Shown: positions 1 to 5,537, counted from the first letter of the stretch. The stretch: 7,666 bases of DNA from Betaproteobacteria bacterium (GCA_009918225.1 RGEP01000084.1:1-7666); one strand, 5' to 3'. A program made the numbers and translations. Notes: a model not told the origin generated them from the sequence alone.

Positions 1-990
1 TCGCCAACCACGCTGCAAAGCGCCAAAGACACCGCCTGGCTGGGCTTGCCCGCGCTGTTGGGCGCAAACGCGGCAAAGGAAGCCACCCGGCTGCTCAGCC
101 CCGACTCGCTGTGGGTGGTGTCGCACCCGGTCAATGAATTGCGTGGGCCGCAGCAGGTGCTGCAGCAGTTCCTCGAACCGATACGGCAAGCCATGCCCGA
201 TGTCGAGCGACGCACCGATGTGTTCTTTGCCGGCCACTGGGACGGCCGCATCGACGGCGGCGCCGGGACCTGGGTCACCTGCACCGGGCACTACCTGGGC
301 AAGTTCTTGGCGCCGCTGTGGGGCATTGCGCCCACGGGCGAACCGGCCTGGCTGCGCTTTGGAGAGTTCTATCGGATTGAAGCCGGGCGCATCGTGGAAG
401 CACGCATCCTCTTGGACCTCGTAGACCTGGCCCGCCAGGCTGGCCTGCGGCTCTTGCCGCCTTCATCGGGCCTGGAGCTCTTGGTGCCCGGCCCTCAAAA
501 CGCCAGTGGCATCCTGCGCCATTCACCCGAGGGTCAAACCCCCTCAACCTGTTTGCCGTTGGTGGAAGCCATGATCGGCGGGCTTGGCCGCTACAACCAA
601 CAAGACCTGCGCAGCATGGGCATGGAGCAGTACTGGCAGCCCAACATGATGTGGTACGGCCCCTGCGGCATCGGCACCTCGCGCGGCATTGATGGCTTTC
701 AACGCCATCATCAGAAGCCCTTCCTGGTGGCCTTCCCCGACCGCAAGGGCGGCCACCACCGCGCGCGCTTCGGCGAGGGTGACTACGCGGCCTCCACCGG
801 GTGGCCCAGTGTCCGCGCCACCCATGCCGGCCCCTACCTGGGCACACCCGCCACCCAGCGGCCCATCACGATGCGCGTGATGGACTGGTGGCGCCAGGAA
901 GATGGACTGCTGGCTGAGAACTGGGTGCTGATTGACCTGCCCCACCTCTTCCTGCAAATGGGCGTGGACCTGTTCGCGCCGACACGCTGA
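1..990 (+). CDS. SnoaL-like (NTF2-fold) two-domain protein, 5' partial
   Basis: The frame is open from base 1 to the TGA at 988-990, giving 329 visible residues. There is no stop upstream of the first possible start (TTG at 46), so the true start is probably outside the window. Two SnoaL/NTF2-like units lie in tandem, at visible residues about 35-150 and 190-320. Unit 1 has the family pattern: HPVNELRG, then a PIRQAMPD helix, a GHYLGKF...APTGEP strand, and a FYRIEAGRIVEARILLDL hairpin. Unit 2 repeats it in diverged form (GIDGFQRHHQKPFLVAFPD, then ENWVLIDLPHLFLQMGVDLF). SnoaL-like folds are small alpha+beta barrels used by polyketide cyclases, isomerases and many uncharacterised enzymes, so the substrate cannot be read from sequence. 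No signal peptide can be judged without the N-terminus. The stop overlaps the sdaA start by one base (TGATG), which suggests translational coupling. Family assignment is fairly sure; role unknown. Confidence 0.8.
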   Translation, partial: SPTTLQSAKDTAWLGLPALLGANAAKEATRLLSPDSLWVVSHPVNELRGPQQVLQQFLEPIRQAMPDVERRTDVFFAGHWDGRIDGGAGTWVTCTGHYLGKFLAPLWGIAPTGEPAWLRFGEFYRIEAGRIVEARILLDLVDLARQAGLRLLPPSSGLELLVPGPQNASGILRHSPEGQTPSTCLPLVEAMIGGLGRYNQQDLRSMGMEQYWQPNMMWYGPCGIGTSRGIDGFQRHHQKPFLVAFPDRKGGHHRARFGEGDYAASTGWPSVRATHAGPYLGTPATQRPITMRVMDWWRQEDGLLAENWVLIDLPHLFLQMGVDLFAPTR

Positions 991-2390
991 TGGCTGTCTC
1001 CGTCTTCGACCTCTTCAAGATCGGCATCGGACCCAGCAGCTCTCACACGGTTGGGCCCATGCGCGCAGCGCGCCTGTTCATGCAGCGCCTGGTGGCCGAA
1101 GGGGTATTGACGGACACCGCACGCGTGCGCTGCGAGCTTTTCGGATCCCTCGGGGCCACCGGAAAGGGCCATGGCTCAGACAAAGCCGTGCTGCTGGGCC
1201 TGTGCGGCCACGACCCCGAAACCGTGGACGTGGAGGCCGTACCCGGCCTGCTGCAAACCGTACGCGACCGTGGCCGGCTGCAGTTCGTGCACGACCGCGT
1301 CCGCCATGAATGGGCATTCACCGAGGCCCAGGATTTGGTGTTCAACCGGCGCGTGGCCCTGCCCTTTCATGCCAATGGGCTGAGCTTGAGCGCATTTGCC
1401 GCCGACGGGCGTGAGCTGTGCACGCGGCGCTACTACTCGGTGGGTGGTGGCTTCGTGGTGAGCGAAGAGCTGGCGGCCGACGGAAGCCGCCACGCCCGTG
1501 TAGCCCCAGACACCACGGTGCTGCCGCACCCGTTTCACAGCGGCCAAGACTTGCTCGAGATCACCGCCGCCCGTGGGTTTTCGATTTCCGAGCTCATGCG
1601 AGAAAACGAATCGCACTGGCGCACCCTGGAAGAGATCGATGCAGGGCTGGACCGCATCTGGCAGGCGATGGCCGCCTGCGTGGAGCGTGGCTGCAACACG
1701 GAGGGCGTGCTGCCCGGGGGCTTTAAGGTGGCCCGCCGCGCGGCTGCGTGGCACCGAGCCCTCGTGAGCCAACAGCCCCAGGCCCTGCAAGACCCGCTCT
1801 TGATCATGGACTGGGTGAACCTGTTCGCACTGGCCGTCAACGAAGAAAACGCCGCTGGCGGACGCGTGGTGACCGCACCCACCAATGGGGCAGCCGGCAT
1901 CATTCCCGCGGTGCTCCACTACTACGACCGCTTCGTGACCGGCGCAAACGCGCAGGGCCGGCGCCGCTTCCTGCTCACCGCGGGAGCCATTGGCATCTTG
2001 TACAAAGAGAACGCCAGCATCAGCGGCGCCGAGGTGGGCTGCCAAGGCGAGGTGGGTGTGGCCTGCTCAATGGCCGCCGGCGCTTTGTGCGAAGTGCTCG
2101 GCGGCACACCTGCTCAAGTGGAAAACGCCGCCGAAATCGGTATGGAACACCACCTGGGTCTGACCTGCGACCCCGTAGGCGGCTTGGTTCAGATTCCCTG
2201 CATCGAGCGCAACGCGATTGCCGCGGTCAAAGCCATCAACGCCGCGCGCATGGCGCTGCGCGGCGACGGCACCCACAAGGTCAGCCTGGACAAGGTCATC
2301 CGCACCATGCGCCAAACCGGCGCTGACATGAAGACCCAGTACAAGGAAACGGCACGCGGCGGGCTGGCTGTCAACGTGGTGGAGTGCTGA
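990..2390 (+). CDS. sdaA: L-serine dehydratase (L-serine ammonia-lyase), single-chain [4Fe-4S] type
   Basis: This cytoplasmic enzyme converts L-serine to pyruvate and ammonia using an oxygen-sensitive [4Fe-4S] cluster. The protein has 466 residues, the usual length for the single-chain type with an N-terminal beta domain and a C-terminal alpha domain. The N-terminus carries the signature GIGPSSSHTVGPMRAA (residues 12-27). The catalytic domain holds NEENAAGGRVVTAPTNGAAG (284-303) and GCQGEVGVACSMAAGAL (350-366). Cys351, Cys393, Cys404 and the very last residue, Cys466, have the same spacings (42, 11, 62) as the cluster ligands I recall for the Legionella enzyme. There the C-terminal Cys sits in the active site as fourth ligand. 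The start overlaps the stop of the SnoaL-like gene. No clear Shine-Dalgarno precedes it, consistent with coupled translation. All key residues are present, so I expect an active enzyme. Confidence 0.97.
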   Translation: MAVSVFDLFKIGIGPSSSHTVGPMRAARLFMQRLVAEGVLTDTARVRCELFGSLGATGKGHGSDKAVLLGLCGHDPETVDVEAVPGLLQTVRDRGRLQFVHDRVRHEWAFTEAQDLVFNRRVALPFHANGLSLSAFAADGRELCTRRYYSVGGGFVVSEELAADGSRHARVAPDTTVLPHPFHSGQDLLEITAARGFSISELMRENESHWRTLEEIDAGLDRIWQAMAACVERGCNTEGVLPGGFKVARRAAAWHRALVSQQPQALQDPLLIMDWVNLFALAVNEENAAGGRVVTAPTNGAAGIIPAVLHYYDRFVTGANAQGRRRFLLTAGAIGILYKENASISGAEVGCQGEVGVACSMAAGALCEVLGGTPAQVENAAEIGMEHHLGLTCDPVGGLVQIPCIERNAIAAVKAINAARMALRGDGTHKVSLDKVIRTMRQTGADMKTQYKETARGGLAVNVVEC

Positions 2391-2393
2391 AGC

Positions 2394-2411
2394 CCGGCTG
2401 CCAAAAGCCGG
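2394..2411. terminator. Possible stem-loop between convergent genes
   Basis: CCGGCT (2394-2399) and AGCCGG (2406-2411) form a 6-bp GC-rich stem with a six-base loop, starting four bases after the sdaA stop. The gene beyond is on the minus strand, so a terminator used from either side would make sense. No clear T-run follows on either strand, so intrinsic termination is uncertain. Confidence 0.3.
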
Positions 2412-2455
2412 CCGTCAAAGGCCAGCGGCCTCCAATCAACCGCACAGGCCACGCA

Positions 2456-2779
2456 TCAAGCGTCCAGCGCTTCGACCGCACTCAGGCTCAGCGCCACCAA
2501 CGCCCCATGCTTGAGCGCTGCGCGCGCCCGCAGACGCACATCGCGCCCGGGCTCCACCACCAAGCGGCAGTGGTATTCCAGGCTTTCGGTATCGCCCGGC
2601 GTGCTGCCGGGGATGGTACGGCTCCATTGGCGCGAGCCATCCACTTCAAGGCTCAGCCCCAATTCGGCCTGGCGGGCCGCATCGGACAGGCGCGCCCACA
2701 ACTGCACATCCACGTCAAAGATGCGGGTGCGGTCCAGCGCACCCGGGATGGTGAGCAGGGCCACCGGTGCGTCACTCAT
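2456..2779 (-). CDS. Hypothetical protein, 107 aa
   Basis: I do not recognise this protein. From the ATG at 2779 it has 107 residues and begins MSDAPVALLTIPGALDR. It looks soluble, acidic to neutral and strand-rich: alternating hydrophobic stretches such as FDVDVQLWARL, LGLSLEVDG, YHCRLVVEPG and ALVALSLSAVEALDA suggest a small beta-sandwich or barrel. There is no signal peptide or membrane segment. The frame stays open upstream to an ATG at 2875, but that version overlaps the infA promoter and its extra residues are His/Cys/Phe-rich and not protein-like. An intermediate ATG at 2818 has a GGAG about 14 bases upstream. I prefer 2779 on composition, though its own Shine-Dalgarno is weak. It converges on sdaA and diverges from infA. 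The reading frame is probably real; the start is uncertain and the function unknown. Confidence 0.6.
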   Translation of the reverse strand: MSDAPVALLTIPGALDRTRIFDVDVQLWARLSDAARQAELGLSLEVDGSRQWSRTIPGSTPGDTESLEYHCRLVVEPGRDVRLRARAALKHGALVALSLSAVEALDA

Positions 2780-2846
2780 GCGCACGGCCCATGATTCAGG
2801 CACTCGTGAAGTTGGCATGCAGCCAGTGTCTCCGAAATGGTGCGGG

Positions 2847-2855
2847 TGGTAGAAT
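2847..2855 (+). promoter_or_regulatory. Extended -10 promoter of infA
   Basis: TGGTAGAAT matches an extended -10 element (TGn followed by TAGAAT at 2850-2855). No good -35 lies 17 bases upstream, as expected for an extended -10 promoter. Transcription would start near 2862, giving a leader of about 98 bases before the infA ATG. Confidence 0.55.
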
Positions 2856-2873
2856 CCCTGGACAAATTCGCAC

Positions 2874-2892
2874 AAGACCTGCCCGGGGTCTT
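2874..2892 (+). promoter_or_regulatory. Hairpin in the infA leader
   Basis: AAGACC (2874-2879) pairs with GGTCTT (2887-2892) around a seven-base TGCCCGG loop. If transcription starts near 2862, the hairpin lies at the 5' end of the infA mRNA. It could stabilise the message or take part in its control. There is no T-run, so it is not a terminator. Function is inference. Confidence 0.3.
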
Positions 2893-2959
2893 CCCTGCAG
2901 CCTCGCGGGCCTTATCCGTCTGCACAAGCACATAAGAAACAAGCGGAGGGAGGACCCCC

Positions 2960-3226
2960 ATGGCCAAGGAAGAGCTGATTGAAATGCGTGGCGTCGTTGA
3001 CGAGATGCTGCCCGACTCGCGCTTTCGCGTGACGCTGGACAACGCGCATCAGGTGATCGCCTACACGGGCGGCAAGATGCGCAAGCACAGCATCCGCATC
3101 CTGCCCGGTGACAAGGTCACCCTGGAGATGTCGCCCTACGACCTCACCAAGGGGCGCATCACCTTCCGTCACATCGAAAACCAAGGCCCACGCACCGGCG
3201 GACCGGCCTACAAGCGCAAGCGCTGA
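2960..3226 (+). CDS. infA: Translation initiation factor IF-1, long 88-aa form
   Basis: IF-1 is an S1/OB-fold protein that binds the ribosomal A site of the 30S subunit during initiation. The product has 88 residues and begins MAKEELIEMRGVVDEMLPDSRFRV. The OB-fold hallmarks GKMRKHSIRILPGDKV (residues 38-53) and SPYDLTKGRITFR (58-70) are intact. Canonical IF-1 stops near residue 72. Here a 16-residue tail rich in Gly, Pro and basic residues follows (ending AYKRKR). Burkholderiales often carry such a longer IF-1 beside a canonical copy in the ribosomal protein cluster. This isolated copy, away from ribosomal genes, fits that second paralogue. The start is well supported by a strong GGAGGGAGG Shine-Dalgarno (2945-2953), six bases from ATG. 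The leader has an extended -10 promoter and a small hairpin. The MFS gene starts one base after the stop, so the two may share a transcript. Confidence 0.96.
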   Translation: MAKEELIEMRGVVDEMLPDSRFRVTLDNAHQVIAYTGGKMRKHSIRILPGDKVTLEMSPYDLTKGRITFRHIENQGPRTGGPAYKRKR

Positions 3227-3227
3227 C

Positions 3228-4415
3228 GTGTCAGGCGGCTCCCACCGCACCGCGGTTGCCGCGGCCTTCTTTGGAAACTTTGTGGTGGGGTGTGGCGTGC
3301 TGGTGGTGCCCGGCATGCTCGACCTGATGGCGCAAGACTTGGGCGTCTCGGTTCCCACCGCCGGCAGCCTCTTGGGCTTGGCGGCCCTGACCATGTGCAT
3401 CGGCGCGCCCCTGATGGCCGGGCTGACCTCACACATCGACCGACGGCAATTGCTGGTGGCCTCGCTGTTGATTCTGTCCCTGGGCCACCTGGCCTGCGCC
3501 CTGGCACCTGACTTCCAAACCCTGTTCTGGCTGCGCCCCCTGTCGGTGATCGGCGCGGCGGTGTTCACGCCGCAGGTGGCGGCCACGCTCACGCTCTTGG
3601 TGCCGCTGGAGCAACGTTCAACGGCCGTGACCAGTGCCTTCGTGGGTTGGTCGGTGGCGTCGGTTCTGGGCATGCCTGTGGGCAATGTGCTGGCCGATGT
3701 ACTGAACTGGCGTGCCGCCTTCGGGGCCGTGTCGGTGCTGGGGCTGGTGGCCGCTGCAGTGGCCTGGCGCGTCTACCCCAGTGGACTGAAGGTGGCTCCG
3801 CTGTCACTTCGCTCCTGGAGTGACGTGCTGGGCAATGCACGGTTGCGCTGGACCCTGCTGGCCACCATGGTGTGGTTCAGCGGGCACTTCGCTTTGGGCG
3901 GCTACATCACGGCGGCCTTGCGCGAAGGGCTTCAGGCCTCCCCCAGCACGCAGGCCATGCTGATGGTGTTGATGGGCATCGCCGGTGTGGCGGGCAATGT
4001 GGCGCTGACCCGATCGGTGGCGCGCATGGGTGCAGACCGCGGCGCGCGGGTGTCGCTGTCGATCGTGCTCACGGGCTTGGCCCTTTGGGTGCTGGCTTAT
4101 TCCTGGGTGCAAACCGTGTGGGCGGTGGCCCTGGCCATGCTGGTGTGGGGCCTGGGCAGTTTTGCCTTCAACTCTTCGCAGCAGGCGCGCCTGGCGCAAT
4201 CAGCCCCAGGCTTGGCGTCGGCCTCGATCGCTTTGAATTCATCCAGCCTGTACGCGGGGCAAGCCCTGGGTGCAGCAGTGGGCGCAGCGCTGGTAGCGGG
4301 AGCCGGCTATGACACCCTAGGCCCCACCGCCTTGGTGGTGGGCGGGTTGGCCATGGCCTGTTCGCTGCTGGCCGACCGCGCTGTGCGGGCGCAGCCGTCG
4401 GCGGCGCATCAGTAA
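3228..4415 (+). CDS. MFS transporter, DHA1/arabinose-efflux-like
   Basis: This inner-membrane transporter of the major facilitator superfamily has 395 residues from the GTG at 3228. That is the normal size for 12 membrane helices, and about 12 hydrophobic segments can be seen, the first at residues 11-30. The loop after helix 2 carries a motif-A-like GLTSHIDRRQLL (65-76). A motif-C-like stretch GWSVASVLGMPVGNVLAD (140-157), typical of proton-coupled antiporters, is followed by NWRAAFGAVSVLGLV. These features point to export by proton antiport, but the substrate cannot be named. The frame is open upstream to 3108 inside infA, but those 40 residues are Arg/Thr/Ser-rich shadow sequence. The GTG lies one base after the infA stop, where helix 1 begins sensibly. 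No strong Shine-Dalgarno is seen, so coupled translation from infA is likely. The 3' end overlaps the minus-strand microprotein gene by seven bases. Confidence 0.9.
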   Translation: MSGGSHRTAVAAAFFGNFVVGCGVLVVPGMLDLMAQDLGVSVPTAGSLLGLAALTMCIGAPLMAGLTSHIDRRQLLVASLLILSLGHLACALAPDFQTLFWLRPLSVIGAAVFTPQVAATLTLLVPLEQRSTAVTSAFVGWSVASVLGMPVGNVLADVLNWRAAFGAVSVLGLVAAAVAWRVYPSGLKVAPLSLRSWSDVLGNARLRWTLLATMVWFSGHFALGGYITAALREGLQASPSTQAMLMVLMGIAGVAGNVALTRSVARMGADRGARVSLSIVLTGLALWVLAYSWVQTVWAVALAMLVWGLGSFAFNSSQQARLAQSAPGLASASIALNSSSLYAGQALGAAVGAALVAGAGYDTLGPTALVVGGLAMACSLLADRAVRAQPSAAHQ

Positions 4416-4507
4416 ACCAACAGCACTGGCAAGAAGGCCAGACAGGCCAAGCAGGCGTGCACGACCAAACGGTCTGGGTCGGCGTAGAGCGATTGCAGCT
4501 TCTTCAT
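4409..4507 (-). CDS. 32-aa putative membrane microprotein
   Basis: This short frame reads from ATG (4507-4505) to TGA (4411-4409). A GGAG Shine-Dalgarno (4515-4518 on the plus strand) ends seven bases upstream, which is ideal spacing. The 32-residue product starts MKKLQSLYADPDRL. It then becomes one hydrophobic helix to the C-terminus (residues 14-32: Leu, Val, Ala, Cys, Phe), long enough to cross a membrane, with two Cys at 19 and 22. The layout is a short basic/polar N-terminus with a single C-terminal membrane anchor. The gene converges on the MFS gene with a seven-base overlap of the stops. The Cys-rich gene lies 117 bases upstream on the same strand and could share a transcript. I do not recognise the family. 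Support comes from the ribosome binding site and the coherent amphipathic layout. It could still be chance, because a short frame opposite GC-rich DNA is weak evidence alone. Confidence 0.5.
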   Translation of the reverse strand: MKKLQSLYADPDRLVVHACLACLAFLPVLLVY

Positions 4508-4578
4508 GGGTGGTCTCCAGTGGGATGAACCCAGCTTAGACCCCCTGAGGCTCAAATCATGAGCCTCCATATCGCCTG

Positions 4579-4627
4579 TCGCTCCTCGCCCATCGCTCCT
4601 CGCCTATCGCTCCTCGCCTATCGCCTA
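4579..4627. repeat. Tandem repeat, 14-bp unit, 3.5 copies
   Basis: The unit TCGCTCCTCGCCYA occurs at 4579-4592, 4593-4606 and 4607-4620, with the second and third copies identical. A half unit TCGCCTA follows at 4621-4627, and a related ATCGCCTG precedes the array at 4571. The last half copy supplies the stop codon of the Cys-rich gene (CTA at 4625-4627 on the plus strand). Arrays of this kind usually change copy number by slippage. It has no coding role that I can see. Confidence 0.85.
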
Positions 4628-4804
4628 GGGCTCGTCGTGCTTTGCAGGCGCTTGGGACGGCGCTGGCTGTGGTGCCACGTTGGGCGCCAGGGCAGGCTTG
4701 GGCGCCACCATCTTGTGGCCGTCCCATTGTTGGCCGCACCAGCAGCGTCCTTCTGGGTCGATGATGCAGGTGCCGCTTCCGCAGCAGCGGGGGTCGTCAG
4801 TCAT
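4625..4804 (-). CDS. Small Cys-rich protein with Pro/Ala tail, 59 aa
   Basis: The ATG at 4804 is preceded by a perfect AGGAGG (4809-4814 on the plus strand), four bases away, which fixes the start against the upstream open frame that runs to 4921. Residues 1-32 contain five cysteines (7, 8, 13, 21, 23) in RCCGSGTCIIDPEGRCWCGQ, followed by WDG. Residues 33-55 are a low-complexity Pro/Ala-rich tail, and the end is charged (KHDEP). The CCGSG and CWC patterns resemble small metal-binding or redox Cys-rich proteins (oxidoreductase-like or CWC-type), but I cannot place it firmly in either. There is no signal peptide, so it is probably cytoplasmic and perhaps binds zinc. It diverges from the DCC-family thiol oxidoreductase gene 92 bases away. 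The stop falls inside the tandem repeat. The gene is convincing; its function is unknown. Confidence 0.75.
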   Translation of the reverse strand: MTDDPRCCGSGTCIIDPEGRCWCGQQWDGHKMVAPKPALAPNVAPQPAPSQAPAKHDEP

Positions 4805-4823
4805 AGGGCCTCCTGGCGCCCAT

Positions 4824-4859
4824 TGTGAGCCGAGTGTGAGCCGACCCCATAGACCCCAT
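4824..4859. repeat. Short direct repeats in the divergent intergenic region
   Basis: TGTGAGCCGA occurs at 4824-4833 and again at 4835-4844, an 11-base period close to one helical turn. ACCCCAT follows at 4844-4850 and 4853-4859, a 9-base period. Both lie between the Cys-rich gene and the DCC-family gene. They could be tandem binding sites for a regulator; this is inference. Confidence 0.4.
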
Positions 4860-4884
4860 CGTCCCAAGGTCGACCCATGCGGCT

Positions 4885-4890
4885 TAGCAT
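4885..4890 (+). promoter_or_regulatory. Possible -10 element for a leaderless transcript
   Basis: TAGCAT sits six bases before the ATG at 4897, the spacing expected when transcription starts at or next to the start codon. No Shine-Dalgarno precedes that ATG, which agrees with a leaderless message. No convincing -35 is seen, so this is tentative. Confidence 0.25.
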
Positions 4891-4896
4891 CGCCGC

Positions 4897-5289
4897 ATGA
4901 CCACCAGCCCCCCTGCCTCACACGAGTCCGGTGTCACCGGAATGCCGACCACCGTGTACTTTGATGGCGCTTGCCCCGTGTGCTCGCGAGAGATTGCGGT
5001 GTACCAACATGGTCCCGGGGGCCAAGCCATTCGATGGGTGGACGTGACCCGCTGCGGGCCCGGCGAACTCGGCCCGGGATTGAACCGTGAAGCCGCGCTG
5101 GCGCGGCTGCACCTGCGCCACGGGGACGGCCAGTTGGTCAGCGGCGCTGCGGCCTTCACCGGCCTGTGGAAGCAGCTGCCACGCTGGCGCTGGCTGGGCC
5201 TGGTGTTTGGATCGGGCCTGCGTTTGGCTGCGTTAGAGCTCGCCTACCGTCTGTTCCTTTGGCTGCGCCGTGTGTGGCGCCGTGCGTGA
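4897..5289 (+). CDS. DCC-family (DUF393) thiol-disulfide oxidoreductase
   Basis: The product has 130 residues and matches the DCC family, named for its conserved Asp-x-x-Cys-x-x-Cys. Here VYFDGACPVCSREIAVY (residues 20-36) gives Asp23, Cys26 and Cys29 in a thioredoxin-like strand-turn-helix. Downstream family features are present: IRWVDV, a GAAAFTGLWKQLPRWRWLG stretch, and a C-terminal LELAYRLFLWLRR helix. Members are thought to act in thiol-disulfide exchange, but few substrates are known. No signal peptide is seen, so it is probably cytoplasmic or attached to the inner face of the membrane through its aromatic C-terminus. Two starts are possible. The ATG at 4897 has no Shine-Dalgarno but sits behind a possible leaderless promoter. 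The ATG at 4942 gives the typical short N-terminus (MPTTVYFDG) but also lacks a Shine-Dalgarno. The 13-base palindrome at 4928-4940 touches the second start. The gene diverges from the Cys-rich gene. Confidence 0.88.
   Translation: MTTSPPASHESGVTGMPTTVYFDGACPVCSREIAVYQHGPGGQAIRWVDVTRCGPGELGPGLNREAALARLHLRHGDGQLVSGAAAFTGLWKQLPRWRWLGLVFGSGLRLAALELAYRLFLWLRRVWRRA
4928..4940. promoter_or_regulatory. 13-bp perfect palindrome at the DCC gene start
   Basis: CCGGTG-T-CACCGG is a perfect dyad with a one-base centre. It lies inside the first codons if translation starts at 4897, or one base before the ATG if it starts at 4942. It could be an operator or just a codon-driven coincidence. Confidence 0.25.
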
Positions 5290-5456
5290 GGGCGCCTGAC
5301 CACCCCTTGATCGACGGCCCGTGCTACGTCTGATCGATAGGGCTTGACCAGCCCGTAGGCGCTGCGCGGTCGCCTCAGACCAGGGGCGGCCGCTATGGGG
5401 TTCACACTCCCCTTCCACCGGGTGCAGGCCGGCGGGGCCTTACTGACGCCCGTGCA

Positions 5457-5507
5457 GTGATGCACTCAGTTGGCAGGCGAAATCTGCGGCATTAACTTTT
5501 GCATCAC
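5457..5507. repeat. 8-bp inverted repeat with 35-bp spacer
   Basis: GTGATGCA (5457-5464) and its exact complement TGCATCAC (5500-5507) flank 35 bases. It lies just left of the AT-rich palindrome and may be part of the same control region. Confidence 0.4.
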
Positions 5508-5517
5508 GCGGCAGGCC

Positions 5518-5537
5518 AATACTTAAACTTAAGTATT
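5518..5537. promoter_or_regulatory. AT-rich perfect 9-2-9 palindrome, operator-like
   Basis: AATACTTAA (5518-5526), a two-base AC centre, then TTAAGTATT (5529-5537). This 20-base window has only four G/C bases in an otherwise GC-rich region. Such dyads are typical operators of dimeric helix-turn-helix repressors, and the AT-richness also suits a promoter core. GGCC blocks sit on both sides (5514-5517 and 5543-5546). No regulator gene is in the window, so any binding partner is unknown. Confidence 0.5.

Noticed and set aside
1176..2045. Minus-strand open frame of 289 codons opposite sdaA
   Set aside because: It lies wholly inside a certain gene, with His/Gly/Val-rich composition typical of the antisense of GC-rich codons, and has no recognisable motif.
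2780..2875. N-terminal extension of the minus-strand hypothetical protein
   Set aside because: It would overlap the infA promoter and its residues (His, Cys, Phe, Gly-rich) do not resemble the rest of the protein. The start at 2818 remains possible.
3108..3227. Upstream extension of the MFS protein into infA
   Set aside because: The 40 added residues are a frame-shifted shadow of infA (Arg/Thr/Ser/Pro-rich) and would put a non-family stretch before helix 1.
2912..3685. Minus-strand open frame of 257 codons opposite infA and the MFS gene
   Set aside because: Antisense shadow: it spans two real genes, is rich in Arg/Thr/Ser/Ala, and has no domain or ribosome binding site.
4571..4627. CRISPR-like array
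   Set aside because: The units are only 14 bases, directly adjacent with no spacers, so this is a simple tandem repeat.
5244..5465. Minus-strand open frame in the gene-poor region
   Set aside because: It is Arg/Pro-rich with no motif, overlaps the 3' end of the DCC gene, and has no Shine-Dalgarno; a chance frame is the simpler reading.
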